Below are positions 26,503-34,095 of a stretch of 64,000 bases of DNA, piece by piece (the first letter of the stretch is position 1; every line of letters begins with the position of its first letter). Below the pieces are notes generated by a model, which worked only from the letters and a program-made list of their open reading frames with translations, had not been told where the DNA came from and did not search any database. Made by a program: the position numbers and the translations under genes. The stretch comes from Paenarthrobacter aurescens TC1. Its GTDB lineage: Bacteria; Actinomycetota; Actinomycetes; Actinomycetales; Micrococcaceae. The stretch lies in contig CP000474.1 in NCBI GenBank assembly GCA_000014925.1, positions 2,232,001-2,296,000 on the forward strand. The letters run 5' to 3'.

Positions 26503-26544
26503 GAATCCAGACTACTCCGGTTGGGTGCGGCGATCACCTGCCCG

Positions 26545-26624
26545 TATCGGTCCTGAATAAGCCGGCCCAGTCCTGCATTAGCCGGCCCAGCCCTGCATTA
26601 GCCGGCTCAGTCCTGAATCAGGCG
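26545..26624. repeat. Four 20-bp tandem repeats, the first containing the kinase stop codon
   Basis: Units occupy 26545-26564, 26565-26584, 26585-26604 and 26605-26624. On the minus strand they read CGGCTAATGCAGGACTGGGC and close variants; the unit at 26605-26624 encodes RLIQD-stop of the sugar kinase. The other three are downstream copies, so the gene's last codons appear to have been duplicated in tandem. Confidence 0.85.
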
Positions 26625-27515
26625 ACGGGCCAATTCCACCGCTCCGTGGACCGGAGGCTGCGCCAGGATCCGGATCGTGGACGGATCCTCCAAGGAAACC
26701 TTGCGGGCCACCGCCCCGGCGAGTTGCCTCTGATTCACCAACAAGGCACCAGCCATGACCAACGGCAGGTCCAGTCCCAGCTCGCCCATGACCTGCCGGG
26801 CAAGCGTGGCCAGCGAATGCGCGGCCTCCGCCTGGATGCGCAATGCCGCGGGATCGCCCTCCGCGGCCAGGTCCAGGACAAGCGGAGCCAAACCGGCCCA
26901 ATGGTCGGGTTCGGGTTTGGCGTAGAAGGCGTCCATGAGCTGCAAAGCGTCCACGCTCGCCGTCGCTGCCATCACTGCCTTGACCAGGGTGCCGGGTTCC
27001 AGCCCGGCATAGTACTCCCGGAGCGCCTCACGGACGGCATCCCGCACCACCGAGTAACCGCCGCCCTCGTCGCCCAGCAGGTACCCGTAGCCTCCGCTGC
27101 GGGCCTCCCGTCCGTCACGGCTCCGGCCCCACGCCACCGAGCCGGTGCCCGCAACCAAGACGGCTCCGGCGTCGAGACCTGATGCTGCCAGCACAATGCG
27201 GGTGTCATGGACGACGTCGATCCTGGCACCGGGAAAATGCTCCGTGAGCAAGGCGGACAGGACTGCCCGGCTTGCCGGGGTATCCGCTCCGGCGGCTCCT
27301 GCACAAACGGCCTCGATTCCGCCGCCCACACTCGCCGCGATCCGGCGCAGCACGGCGTCGGCACCCTGGTGCCCCACGGAGGACAGGTTTGCGCTGGCTT
27401 CGGTAATTTCGACGCCGGAGCCTCCTTGGGAGCCCGCATCGCCTCGCGCTGCATCGGAGCGGACGGCGTGCGTCTTGGAGCCACCGATGTGAAGGCCCAG
27501 AACGGCGGGCGTCAC
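26607..27515 (-). CDS. BadF/BcrA-type sugar kinase, probable N-acetylglucosamine kinase
   Basis: The 302-aa protein is of the BadF/BadG ATPase family used by N-acetylglucosamine kinases: phosphate-1 motif VLGLHIGGSKTHAVRSD at residues 5-21, AVCAGAAGADTP near 70, DTRIVLAASGLDAGAVLVAGTGSVAWGR near 103-130 and GGYGYLLGDEGGGYSVVRDAVR near 138-160. It should phosphorylate an amino sugar in the cytoplasm. The start GTG 27515 overlaps the stop of the upstream transporter stub, and the divergent regulator has DasR/NagR-type operator sites, both of which support a GlcNAc role. Its 3' end is copied in a 20-bp tandem repeat. Confidence 0.85.
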   Translation of the reverse strand: MTPAVLGLHIGGSKTHAVRSDAARGDAGSQGGSGVEITEASANLSSVGHQGADAVLRRIAASVGGGIEAVCAGAAGADTPASRAVLSALLTEHFPGARIDVVHDTRIVLAASGLDAGAVLVAGTGSVAWGRSRDGREARSGGYGYLLGDEGGGYSVVRDAVREALREYYAGLEPGTLVKAVMAATASVDALQLMDAFYAKPEPDHWAGLAPLVLDLAAEGDPAALRIQAEAAHSLATLARQVMGELGLDLPLVMAGALLVNQRQLAGAVARKVSLEDPSTIRILAQPPVHGAVELARRLIQD

Positions 27516-27706
27516 AGGATTCCCGCCGGTTCAGTGGTCTTTTGCGATGACGCGTGTGTGGTCTCAACTTCAGGCCACTCGCGGCCGTTTCGCCGGAACT
27601 GCTGTGTTTTCTCCAACTGGCGTCCCTTCGTTTCGGATGCGAACCTTCGGATAAACATAAACCCGAGGATAGCCAGTACTCCGAACACTGCGTGCAGGAT
27701 CGGCAT
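27512..27706 (-). CDS. 64-aa remnant or small protein resembling the C-terminus of an MFS sugar porter
   Basis: The product MPILHAVFGVLAILGFMFIRRF then ASETKGRQLEKTQQF equals the last membrane helix and the terminal PETKGRSLEE signature of sugar-porter transporters, with nothing of the other eleven helices. AAGGA lies 6 nt before ATG 27706, so it is probably translated, and its TGA overlaps the kinase GTG (translational coupling). The simplest reading is that a sugar transporter gene between the operator and the kinase was deleted internally, leaving its 3' end as the coupling element. A genuine one-helix protein is the alternative. Confidence 0.65.
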   Translation of the reverse strand: MPILHAVFGVLAILGFMFIRRFASETKGRQLEKTQQFRRNGREWPEVETTHASSQKTTEPAGIL

Positions 27707-27757
27707 CTTTGTCCTTGGTTGTGTGGAAAAGTATGGTCTTCGGGAGTGTTTCCGAGA

Positions 27758-27771
27758 TTGGTTTAGACCAA
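27758..27771. promoter_or_regulatory. DasR/NagR-type operator site 1
   Basis: TTGGTTTAGACCAA is close to the dre consensus TGGTCTAGACCA bound by GntR/HutC regulators of GlcNAc metabolism. It lies 52 bp upstream of the stub-kinase operon and 54 bp upstream of the GntR gene. Confidence 0.75.
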
Positions 27772-27780
27772 CGTGACAAG

Positions 27781-27796
27781 ATTGGCATAGACCAAT
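27781..27796. promoter_or_regulatory. DasR/NagR-type operator site 2
   Basis: ATTGGCATAGACCAAT is a second dre-like site, its centre 24 bp from that of site 1 (slightly over two helical turns). It covers the first possible start of the GntR gene, so regulation of both directions, including autoregulation, is likely. Confidence 0.75.
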
Positions 27797-27824
27797 GATG
27801 TTGTCTAGAAGTAGGATGTCCAAT

Positions 27825-28547
27825 ATGCCCAGTGATGTCGCGCATGCAACCCCCAAGTACTACGTCCTCAAGACCGAGGTACTCCGGCTGATGGCGGGTC
27901 TTCAGCCGGGCACGCTCATTCCTACCGAGCGTGCCCTGGCCGAAAAGTACGGGACATCCAGGACCACCGTCAGGCAGGCCATCAGCGAGCTGGTGGCTGA
28001 GGGGAAACTGGGCCGCATCCAAGGTCACGGCACCTTCGTAGCACCGCCAAAGGTGACGCACGTCCGGCAGCTGACCTCATTTTCTGATGACGCCCGTACC
28101 CAAGGCATGCGGCCGGACTCCACCCTGGTTGCCCTCAACGTGGTTGGTTCCGATGCTGAGATTGCCGCCCGCTTAGGGCTCGATCAAGGCGAGCCGGTGA
28201 CCCGGCTCGAACGCATCCGTTTAATAGAGGGAGAACCGCTGGCACATGAGGTCGCCTGGCTTCCCGGCAAGCTGCCGCGGTTCAAGTCCAACCTGGCCAA
28301 GGCGGGCTCACTCTATGCCGTCCTGGCTGACGTCTACGGGGTCCATATAGCCGACGTTGAGGACACGGTGGAGACAGCACTTGCCGGTCCGGCCGATGTC
28401 AGGCTGCTGGGAATCGAGATGGGAGCCCCGCTGTTGGTGGTCCACCGCTTGGCCCGGGATGCGGCGGGGGCGCCGGTGGAATGGACTCGCAGCGCATTTC
28501 GCGGTGACAGGTTCCGGTTCGTGTCGCGCGTAAAGGCAGGGAGCTAA
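27825..28547 (+). CDS. GntR/HutC-family regulator, DasR/NagR-like
   Basis: The 240-aa protein has a GntR winged helix (YVLKTEVLRLMAGLQPGTLIPTERALAEKYGTSRTTVRQAISELVAEGKLGRIQGHGTFVAPPK, residues 13-75) and a UTRA ligand domain (QLTSFSDDARTQGM, LERIRLIEGEPLAHEVAWLP, ending DRFRFVSRVKAGS). The FSDDARTQGM segment and the ER-IR-I--P motif match DasR/NagR, which sense amino-sugar phosphates. ATG 27825 is chosen because the two earlier in-frame ATGs overlap the operator or sit too close to AGTAGGA. It is divergent from the kinase operon with two dre-like sites between. Confidence 0.9.
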   Translation: MPSDVAHATPKYYVLKTEVLRLMAGLQPGTLIPTERALAEKYGTSRTTVRQAISELVAEGKLGRIQGHGTFVAPPKVTHVRQLTSFSDDARTQGMRPDSTLVALNVVGSDAEIAARLGLDQGEPVTRLERIRLIEGEPLAHEVAWLPGKLPRFKSNLAKAGSLYAVLADVYGVHIADVEDTVETALAGPADVRLLGIEMGAPLLVVHRLARDAAGAPVEWTRSAFRGDRFRFVSRVKAGS

Positions 28548-28720
28548 AGTGGACAACTCATCCTCGGGCGGGTCGGTCATCTACCCCGTGGCCCACTTGG
28601 CGGGCGCGTTCGGGAACGTCCCGCAGGTCTTCGCAGCGGCAGTTGGGCTTCAAAACACCCATCGAAGATCTTGGGGAGCCGTATTGGTGGGGCGTCGCAG
28701 CCAGGAACGGGGTACAGCCA

Positions 28721-29602
28721 TCAGGAGACGGCCACCCCGGCAGTTTCCTGAAGAACGCTCCGGACAAACTGCCCGCTCGGTTCCGCGTATGCAGCAACTA
28801 TCCGACTGAACAGGGCAGTACCCTGGGCCCCGGGCCAGTCCGCAGGCAGGAATGCCGACGGCAACCCGGGGTCGAGGTACGGAATGATCCGCCACCGGTC
28901 GATGCACTGGACGTACGCAGCAAAGGCCTCCGGAGAAGGCTCCACCGCTTCACCGCTGCTCGCTGGAATGTCGGCGCCGTTTCCGCTGACCCAGGTGTGC
29001 TCGCGGATAAAGTCCCTGTGCAGTTCGGCCACCGCGTCCAAGTCCCACCACTTGGACGCCGCATCCTGAAGGCTGCCGCCCACAAGCGGAGTCTCCGTCA
29101 CGAAAATGGTGGCCATGGACCGCAGATCGAGATCGGCAAGAATTTCTTCCACCTCAACCCGCAGCGAATCAGGGCAGATCCACAGTCCGGCAGCCACCGT
29201 ACCGCAACCGATCCAGTGGAGCCTGCGCCGTAATTGATGCCGCTTCTCGCGCTCTGTCTCCGGAATGGAAAAGGAGATCAGACACCAAGGGTCCGACGCT
29301 GACATGCTCCGGGGGTTGTAGATCCGGCGGTCGCCGCGGGCCAGCATGGTCGCCGCGCCCTCGGTGAGCGTGAAGCCGGGGACGCCGTCCCGGGCCTCTT
29401 GCAACACCACGTCCTTCTTGCGGAGCCGCCCCAAGGCCGTCCGCGTTACTGTCCCGGACGTGCCTAAGGCTTCCATGAGAGTCACGATGTCCTTGGCGGA
29501 CATCCACCCCCCGGCGTCACGCAGATAGAGGCCGATGACGGTGCGCAGCAGCGACGTTGTGCTCCCGGGACGGGAGTCCATATCGTCAAGGACGGCACTC
29601 AT
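28721..29602 (-). CDS. PaaX-family transcriptional regulator
   Basis: The 293-aa protein has an N-terminal winged helix (SLLRTVIGLYLRDAGGWMSAKDIVTLMEALGTSGTVTRTALGRLRKKDVV), the middle PaaX domain (WCLISFSIPETEREKRHQLRRRLHWIGCGTVAAGLWI) and the C-terminal LPADWPGAQG...LF motif. PaaX proteins are repressors that respond to CoA-type or aromatic catabolites. It is the last gene of the kyn operon, 7 bp after kynU, so it probably controls tryptophan degradation. The 173-bp stretch after it (to the convergent GntR gene at 28547) shows no supported gene. Confidence 0.9.
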   Translation of the reverse strand: MSAVLDDMDSRPGSTTSLLRTVIGLYLRDAGGWMSAKDIVTLMEALGTSGTVTRTALGRLRKKDVVLQEARDGVPGFTLTEGAATMLARGDRRIYNPRSMSASDPWCLISFSIPETEREKRHQLRRRLHWIGCGTVAAGLWICPDSLRVEVEEILADLDLRSMATIFVTETPLVGGSLQDAASKWWDLDAVAELHRDFIREHTWVSGNGADIPASSGEAVEPSPEAFAAYVQCIDRWRIIPYLDPGLPSAFLPADWPGAQGTALFSRIVAAYAEPSGQFVRSVLQETAGVAVS

Positions 29603-29609
29603 TTCCGGC

Positions 29610-30848
29610 TCACAGGAGTTCCGAGAGGGCGTCGCGGATGGCTGCGACTCCCACCTCAACCTCGGCAAAGCTTGTGCTCAGCGGTGAAAGGCCAATGCGC
29701 AAGCCGTGGGGTGGACGGAAGTCGGGGATGACACCCTTTTCCCACAGCTTGGCCGTGACATCGGCAAAGAGCGTGTGGTCCACCGTAATGTGCGAGCCAC
29801 GCTGGGCGGGATTGCGAGGACTCACGATTTCGGCACCAAGCGGCACCAGGAGCTCCTCGGAAAGCGCGATTGCATATTCGGTCAGCTTGATCGACTTCTC
29901 GCGGACGGCGTCCATTCCCACCGTGGCGATCAGTTCCACCATGTCTTTGAGGGGCTGCATGGCCAGCACCGGAGGCGTTCCCGTGATGAACCTGCGCATG
30001 CCCTGTGCGGGTTTGTACGACTCCGTCATTCCGAATGGGTTGTCTGCACCCATCCAACCCCAGATGGGCTGCTGCAAACGGTCCTGCTGCGAGGCGTTGA
30101 CGTAGGCGAAGGCGGGCGATCCGGGTCCGCCGTTGAGGTACTTGTAGGTGCACCCGACGGCAAGGTCAACACCCCATTCGTCCAGCTGCAAAGGCACGGA
30201 GCCAACCGAGTGGCAGAGGTCCCAGAGCATGAGGGCTCCGGCTTGGTGCACCTTGGCGGTAATTCCCTTGGCATCGGCCAGGAACCCGGAGCGGTAGGCC
30301 ACATGGCTCAGGACAACGACGGCGGTCCGCTCACCCAACAGCCCGTCCAGGTCTTCCGCGCACACGCCGCTGGCAGGGTTCGCAGCAATCCATTTGATGT
30401 TCGCCCCGCGCTCCTTGGCGATGCCCTCAATGATGAACCGGTCAGTGGGGAAGTTGTCGCGGTCGATGATGATTTCGTCGCGACCCGGCTGGGCATCCAC
30501 TGCGGCGCGGATCATTTTGTACAGCATCACCGAAGTGGAGTCACCCACTGTGGTCTGTCCCGGCGCAGCACCCAAGGCCACTTCGCCGATGCGGTCGCCC
30601 ACCACGGTGGGATCGTCCATCCATTGCTCGTCCCAGCCACGGATGAGGCGGCTGCCCCAGGCATCGTGAACGAAAGACGCCAGATTCGCGGAGGTGACCT
30701 TCAGCGGGCGTCCGAGGGAGTTGCCGTCCAGATATGAGACGAGCTGATCGGCGTCGGGCGTGTAGAAGGCATCACGCTGGGCGGCGAGGGGATCAGCGGC
30801 GTCCAATTCGGCCGACGTTGGCCGTTGGGTTTGCTGTGCTGTGGTCAT
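29610..30848 (-). CDS. kynU: Kynureninase
   Basis: The 412-aa PLP enzyme cleaves kynurenine to anthranilate and alanine. Visible features are YLDGNSLGRPL near residue 40, LIRGWDEQWMDDP near 75, LLWDLCHSVGSVPLQLDEWGVDLAVGCTYKYLNGGPGSPAFAYV near 205-250 with the PLP lysine in TYKYLNGG, and GTPPVLAMQPL near 290. The length is normal. AGGAGCAACC precedes the ATG. It lies 46 bp downstream of kynA and ends 7 bp before the PaaX-like regulator gene. Confidence 0.95.
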   Translation of the reverse strand: MTTAQQTQRPTSAELDAADPLAAQRDAFYTPDADQLVSYLDGNSLGRPLKVTSANLASFVHDAWGSRLIRGWDEQWMDDPTVVGDRIGEVALGAAPGQTTVGDSTSVMLYKMIRAAVDAQPGRDEIIIDRDNFPTDRFIIEGIAKERGANIKWIAANPASGVCAEDLDGLLGERTAVVVLSHVAYRSGFLADAKGITAKVHQAGALMLWDLCHSVGSVPLQLDEWGVDLAVGCTYKYLNGGPGSPAFAYVNASQQDRLQQPIWGWMGADNPFGMTESYKPAQGMRRFITGTPPVLAMQPLKDMVELIATVGMDAVREKSIKLTEYAIALSEELLVPLGAEIVSPRNPAQRGSHITVDHTLFADVTAKLWEKGVIPDFRPPHGLRIGLSPLSTSFAEVEVGVAAIRDALSELL

Positions 30849-30894
30849 GGTTGCTCCTGCGGAAGTATTGGGCGGCAGCGGCCCGGTGATGTTG

Positions 30895-31764
30895 TTAGTT
30901 GCCGATCTCGGTGCGAACGGCGTAGAGCTCCGGGAAGAACGTGAGGTCCAAGGCGCGCTTCAGGAAGTCCACGCCGGACGATCCGCCGGTACCTACCTTG
31001 AAGCCGATGGTGCGCTGGACTGTCCGGAGGTGGCGGAAGCGCCAGGCCTGGAAGTTGTCCTCAATGTCCACCAGGTCCTCGCAGGCTTCATAGAGGCCCC
31101 ACGGGGTATCGTCCGATTCGTAGATCTTCTGGAAGATGGGAACCAGGTCTTTGCGGAACGTCCACGGCTCGCTCGTGTCCCGGTCCAGAATGTCGGCAGG
31201 AATGTCATAACCGGCGCGGGCCAGAACCCTAAGGAAGGCGTCGTACAACGTGGGCTCCTCCAGAAGCGTGCTGAGCAACGCGTGAGCCTCCGGTTCGCTC
31301 TCGAAGACGCGCAGCATTCCACGGTTCTTGTTGCCGAGCAGGAATTCAACGCCGCGGTACTGGTAGGACTGGAAGCCGGATGAGCTCCCCAGGAAACCAC
31401 GGAACTGCGCGTACTCGCGGGGTGTGAGCGTTCCTAGTACGGACCATTGCTCGGTCATGGTGCGTTGGATGGCCTTGACCCTGGCGATGCACTTGAGTGC
31501 CTTGCCAAGGTTGTCCGCGTCGAAAAGCCGGCGGGCTTCCAGCAGCTCATGCAGGACAAGCTTCAGCCAAAGCTCGCTGGTCTGGTGCTGGATGATGAAC
31601 AGCAGTTCATCGTGGTGTTCGGGTTCGCTGAGGGGGTGCTGGGAGCTGAGCAGACGGTCAAGGTCCAGGTACCCGCCGTAGGACATCGCATGCCGGAAAT
31701 CGGTGCGGACGGTGTCCTCGATGTCACGAACACTTTGGGCGGAATGGACTGTGGGCTTTTCCAT
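30895..31764 (-). CDS. kynA: Tryptophan 2,3-dioxygenase
   Basis: The 289-aa heme enzyme opens the indole ring of tryptophan to N-formylkynurenine. It has SYGGYLDLDRLLSSQHPLSEPEHHDELLFIIQHQTSELWLKLVLHEL near residues 29-75, LTPREYAQFRGFLGSSSGFQSYQYR near 117-141 and RTVQRTIGFKVGTGGSSGVDFLKRAL near 244-269. No ribosome-binding site precedes ATG 31764; a -10 hexamer ends 6 nt before it, so the mRNA should be leaderless. Arylformamidase (kynB) is not in the operon and must come from elsewhere. Confidence 0.95.
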   Translation of the reverse strand: MEKPTVHSAQSVRDIEDTVRTDFRHAMSYGGYLDLDRLLSSQHPLSEPEHHDELLFIIQHQTSELWLKLVLHELLEARRLFDADNLGKALKCIARVKAIQRTMTEQWSVLGTLTPREYAQFRGFLGSSSGFQSYQYRGVEFLLGNKNRGMLRVFESEPEAHALLSTLLEEPTLYDAFLRVLARAGYDIPADILDRDTSEPWTFRKDLVPIFQKIYESDDTPWGLYEACEDLVDIEDNFQAWRFRHLRTVQRTIGFKVGTGGSSGVDFLKRALDLTFFPELYAVRTEIGN

Positions 31765-31770
31765 GATTTG

Positions 31771-31798
31771 AGATTATCACTTCCATGACGAACGTCAA
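31771..31798 (-). promoter_or_regulatory. kynA promoter with overlapping TGACG-N2-CGTCA palindrome
   Basis: On the minus strand TTGACG (31798-31793) and TAATCT (31776-31771) are 16 bp apart, and the ATG follows 6 nt after TAATCT. The inverted repeat TGACG-AA-CGTCA at 31786-31797 overlaps the -35, an apt place for repression by the PaaX-like regulator. Confidence 0.65.
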
Positions 31799-31872
31799 GA
31801 GTTTGATTTTTCAGGCTGCGCCAAGCTGTTGTCCCGTAGGCTAAGCCACAGTCGTGGGAAAGGGGGAGTGTC

Positions 31873-32391
31873 ATGGATTCCAGCCAAGGCGCAGTCGCGC
31901 CGGTGTCTGTTTACCTGGACGTCGACGGCGTGGTGAACCCCTTCAGCCCTCTGGGTACCACCGACTGGGGTGGCGAATGGGCCATCGCCGATGCCGGGAT
32001 CCTGGATGTCGCCTTTGCGCCGGAAGCCGTAGCCGAACTGAATGAGTTAGCGGCCCATCCTGCTGCACGTTTTGTCTGGCTTACTACCTGGGAACGCCTG
32101 GCCCCTGAGTTCTTGTGCCCCGCGATCGGGCTGAACGGACACGATTGGCCCGTGCTTTCCAGCCAAGGTTGGGACGAGGGCCCGGAATGGTGGAAGCTGG
32201 TGGCCCTTCAACGGGATCTGGCCACTGTCGGCAGCGAACGAATCGTCTGGCTCGACGATCAGCTCAGCCAAGAGTCAGATGCCCGATCCTGGGCCGAGTA
32301 CCAGCAGGATCGTGTGCTTTGCATCTCACCGGATCCCCGCAAAGGTCTGTCCCGTCGCGACCTCGCTGCTGTGAGGGCGTATTTAGGCTGA
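31873..32391 (+). CDS. HAD-like domain protein (Swiss-Army-Knife RNA-repair HAD type)
   Basis: The 172-aa protein begins with the HAD nucleophile motif VSVYLDVDGVVNPFSP and has FVWLTTWE near residue 57 (the Ser/Thr motif) and RIVWLDDQLSQESDARSWAE near 125 (acidic motif), all in a compact single domain. These small actinobacterial HADs resemble those fused in RNA-repair proteins; the substrate is unknown. AAAGGGGGAG gives a strong ribosome-binding site. Intergenic 32392-32572 holds no supported gene. Confidence 0.75.
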   Translation: MDSSQGAVAPVSVYLDVDGVVNPFSPLGTTDWGGEWAIADAGILDVAFAPEAVAELNELAAHPAARFVWLTTWERLAPEFLCPAIGLNGHDWPVLSSQGWDEGPEWWKLVALQRDLATVGSERIVWLDDQLSQESDARSWAEYQQDRVLCISPDPRKGLSRRDLAAVRAYLG

Positions 32392-32572
32392 ACCGGAACC
32401 CGCGCACGTTTGTCCGCTCACCGGTTGGCACGTAGGATTCTTAAGGTTTCAAGCCCGCCAGAGTGAATCCCGCAAGCCACTTCAGTTGAACAATGGCTGA
32501 ACTATGCTGTGGATGGCAGGTATGGGGAAGTGAAACTGCTGAACGTCGTCGACTCTGCAGATTGGGCAACAG

Positions 32573-33781
32573 GTGGATATCACCTTCATGGTCGCGCTGG
32601 TAATAGCGTTGGCCCTATTCTTTGACTTCACCAACGGGTTCCACGACACTGCCAATGCGATGGCTACGCCTATCGCTACGGGGGCGATCAAGCCCAAAAC
32701 GGCCGTCGCCCTGGCCGCCGTGCTCAACCTCGTCGGCGCGTTCCTCTCCACGGAAGTGGCAAAGACCATCTCCGGCGGACTGATCCGCGAAGGCTCGGAC
32801 GGCATCCACATCACCCCGGACATTATCTTCGCCGGACTCATGGGGGCCGTTCTCTGGAACATGATCACCTGGCTCAAAGGCCTGCCGTCGAGTTCCTCGC
32901 ACGCCCTCTTCGGCGGCCTCATCGGAGCAGCAGTGGTGGGCATCGGCTTCCACTCCATCAACTTCGAGACCGTGCTGCAGAAGGTGATCCTGCCCGCCAT
33001 CTTCGCGCCGCTCATCGCAGGCCTTGTAGCGTACATCTGTACCCGCCTGGCCTATGCCCTTACCTCCCGGCACGATCCCGAAACCGGTGACAAGCTCACG
33101 CAGAAACGCGGCGGCTTCCGCACCGGACAGATTTTCACCTCCAGCCTGGTGGCCCTCGCGCACGGAACCAACGACGCCCAGAAGACCATGGGCATCATCA
33201 CCCTGGTCCTCATCGCAGGAGGTACGCAGGCTCCGGGCAGCGGTCCGCAGTTCTGGGTTATCGCTGCCTGTGCTTTCGCCATCGCGATCGGCACCTACGC
33301 CGGTGGCTGGCGCATCATCCGCACCATGGGCTCGGGCCTCACTGAAGTCAAGCCGGCCCAGGGATTCTCCGCCGAAACCAGCACGGCCTCGGCCATCCTG
33401 GCCTCATCCCACTTGGGCTTCGCCCTTTCCACCACACAGGTTGCCTCGGGCTCTGTCATCGGTTCAGGGCTCGGCCGCAAGGGAACCTCTGTCCGCTGGG
33501 GCACCGCCGGCAAGATTGCCCTCGGCTGGTTGTTCACCCTCCCGGCCTCTGCCATCGTGGGAGCACTGACGGCCCTCCTGGTCAGCATCGGCGTTGTTGG
33601 CGTCGTCATCGCCGCCGTGGTGGGAACCGCGGCAGTCCTGTTCATGTTCGTGGTGTCACGCAAGTCCCATGTGGGCCACCACAACGCCGTCGAGGTCGAA
33701 GAAGCCGGCCACGCGGTGCGCTTCCGCAAGAAGAAAAAGTCCCGAAAGACCACCACCCCCAGCGAGGATGTGCAGCGATGA
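32573..33781 (+). CDS. PiT-family inorganic phosphate transporter
   Basis: The 402-aa membrane protein has the two PiT signature repeats, FDFTNGFHDTANAMATPIATGAIKP near residue 15 and ALAHGTNDAQKTMGIITLV near 195, with about ten hydrophobic helices and a Lys/Arg-rich tail. It should import phosphate by proton or metal-phosphate symport. GTG 32573 is the first usable codon after an in-frame TGA. The next small membrane gene overlaps its end by 4 bp. Confidence 0.93.
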   Translation: MDITFMVALVIALALFFDFTNGFHDTANAMATPIATGAIKPKTAVALAAVLNLVGAFLSTEVAKTISGGLIREGSDGIHITPDIIFAGLMGAVLWNMITWLKGLPSSSSHALFGGLIGAAVVGIGFHSINFETVLQKVILPAIFAPLIAGLVAYICTRLAYALTSRHDPETGDKLTQKRGGFRTGQIFTSSLVALAHGTNDAQKTMGIITLVLIAGGTQAPGSGPQFWVIAACAFAIAIGTYAGGWRIIRTMGSGLTEVKPAQGFSAETSTASAILASSHLGFALSTTQVASGSVIGSGLGRKGTSVRWGTAGKIALGWLFTLPASAIVGALTALLVSIGVVGVVIAAVVGTAAVLFMFVVSRKSHVGHHNAVEVEEAGHAVRFRKKKKSRKTTTPSEDVQR

Positions 33782-33999
33782 AATGGTTGGAATTGCTGCA
33801 GGTGGCCGGAGTCACTCTCTTGGCCGCAGTCACTTTGGTGGTGCTGTATTCCCTGGGCGTACGCCTCACGGCGATCGCCGGTGATGCCCAACAGAAATCG
33901 CCCGCCTTGGTGCGTTCACTGGCCTATATCTGCTTTGGTTTCTGCGCGCTGGGCGTCCTGTTCGGCATCTACCTGATCGTGCCCTACTTCGGAAAGTAG
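33778..33999 (+). CDS. Small two-helix membrane protein coupled to the PiT transporter
   Basis: The 73-aa protein has two hydrophobic segments (LLQVAGVTLLAAVTLVVLYSLGVRL and LAYICFGFCALGVLFGIYLIVPYF) joined by a short polar loop. Its ATG overlaps the PiT stop (ATGA), implying coupled translation and a possible accessory role with the transporter. No family function is known to me. Confidence 0.8.
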   Translation: MKWLELLQVAGVTLLAAVTLVVLYSLGVRLTAIAGDAQQKSPALVRSLAYICFGFCALGVLFGIYLIVPYFGK

Positions 34000-34095
34000 C
34001 TGCCTTTCTGGTCGTCAGCTCTGTTCGGGAGAATAATCAGCACTGTAGTTATGCACATAGCTGCGTGATTGAGAACCGCCAAAGGTGGGGCTGTC

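Noticed and set aside
28549..28809. 86-codon plus-strand ORF after the GntR gene
   Set aside because: It runs into the PaaX coding region on the other strand, has no ribosome-binding site and no recognisable sequence.
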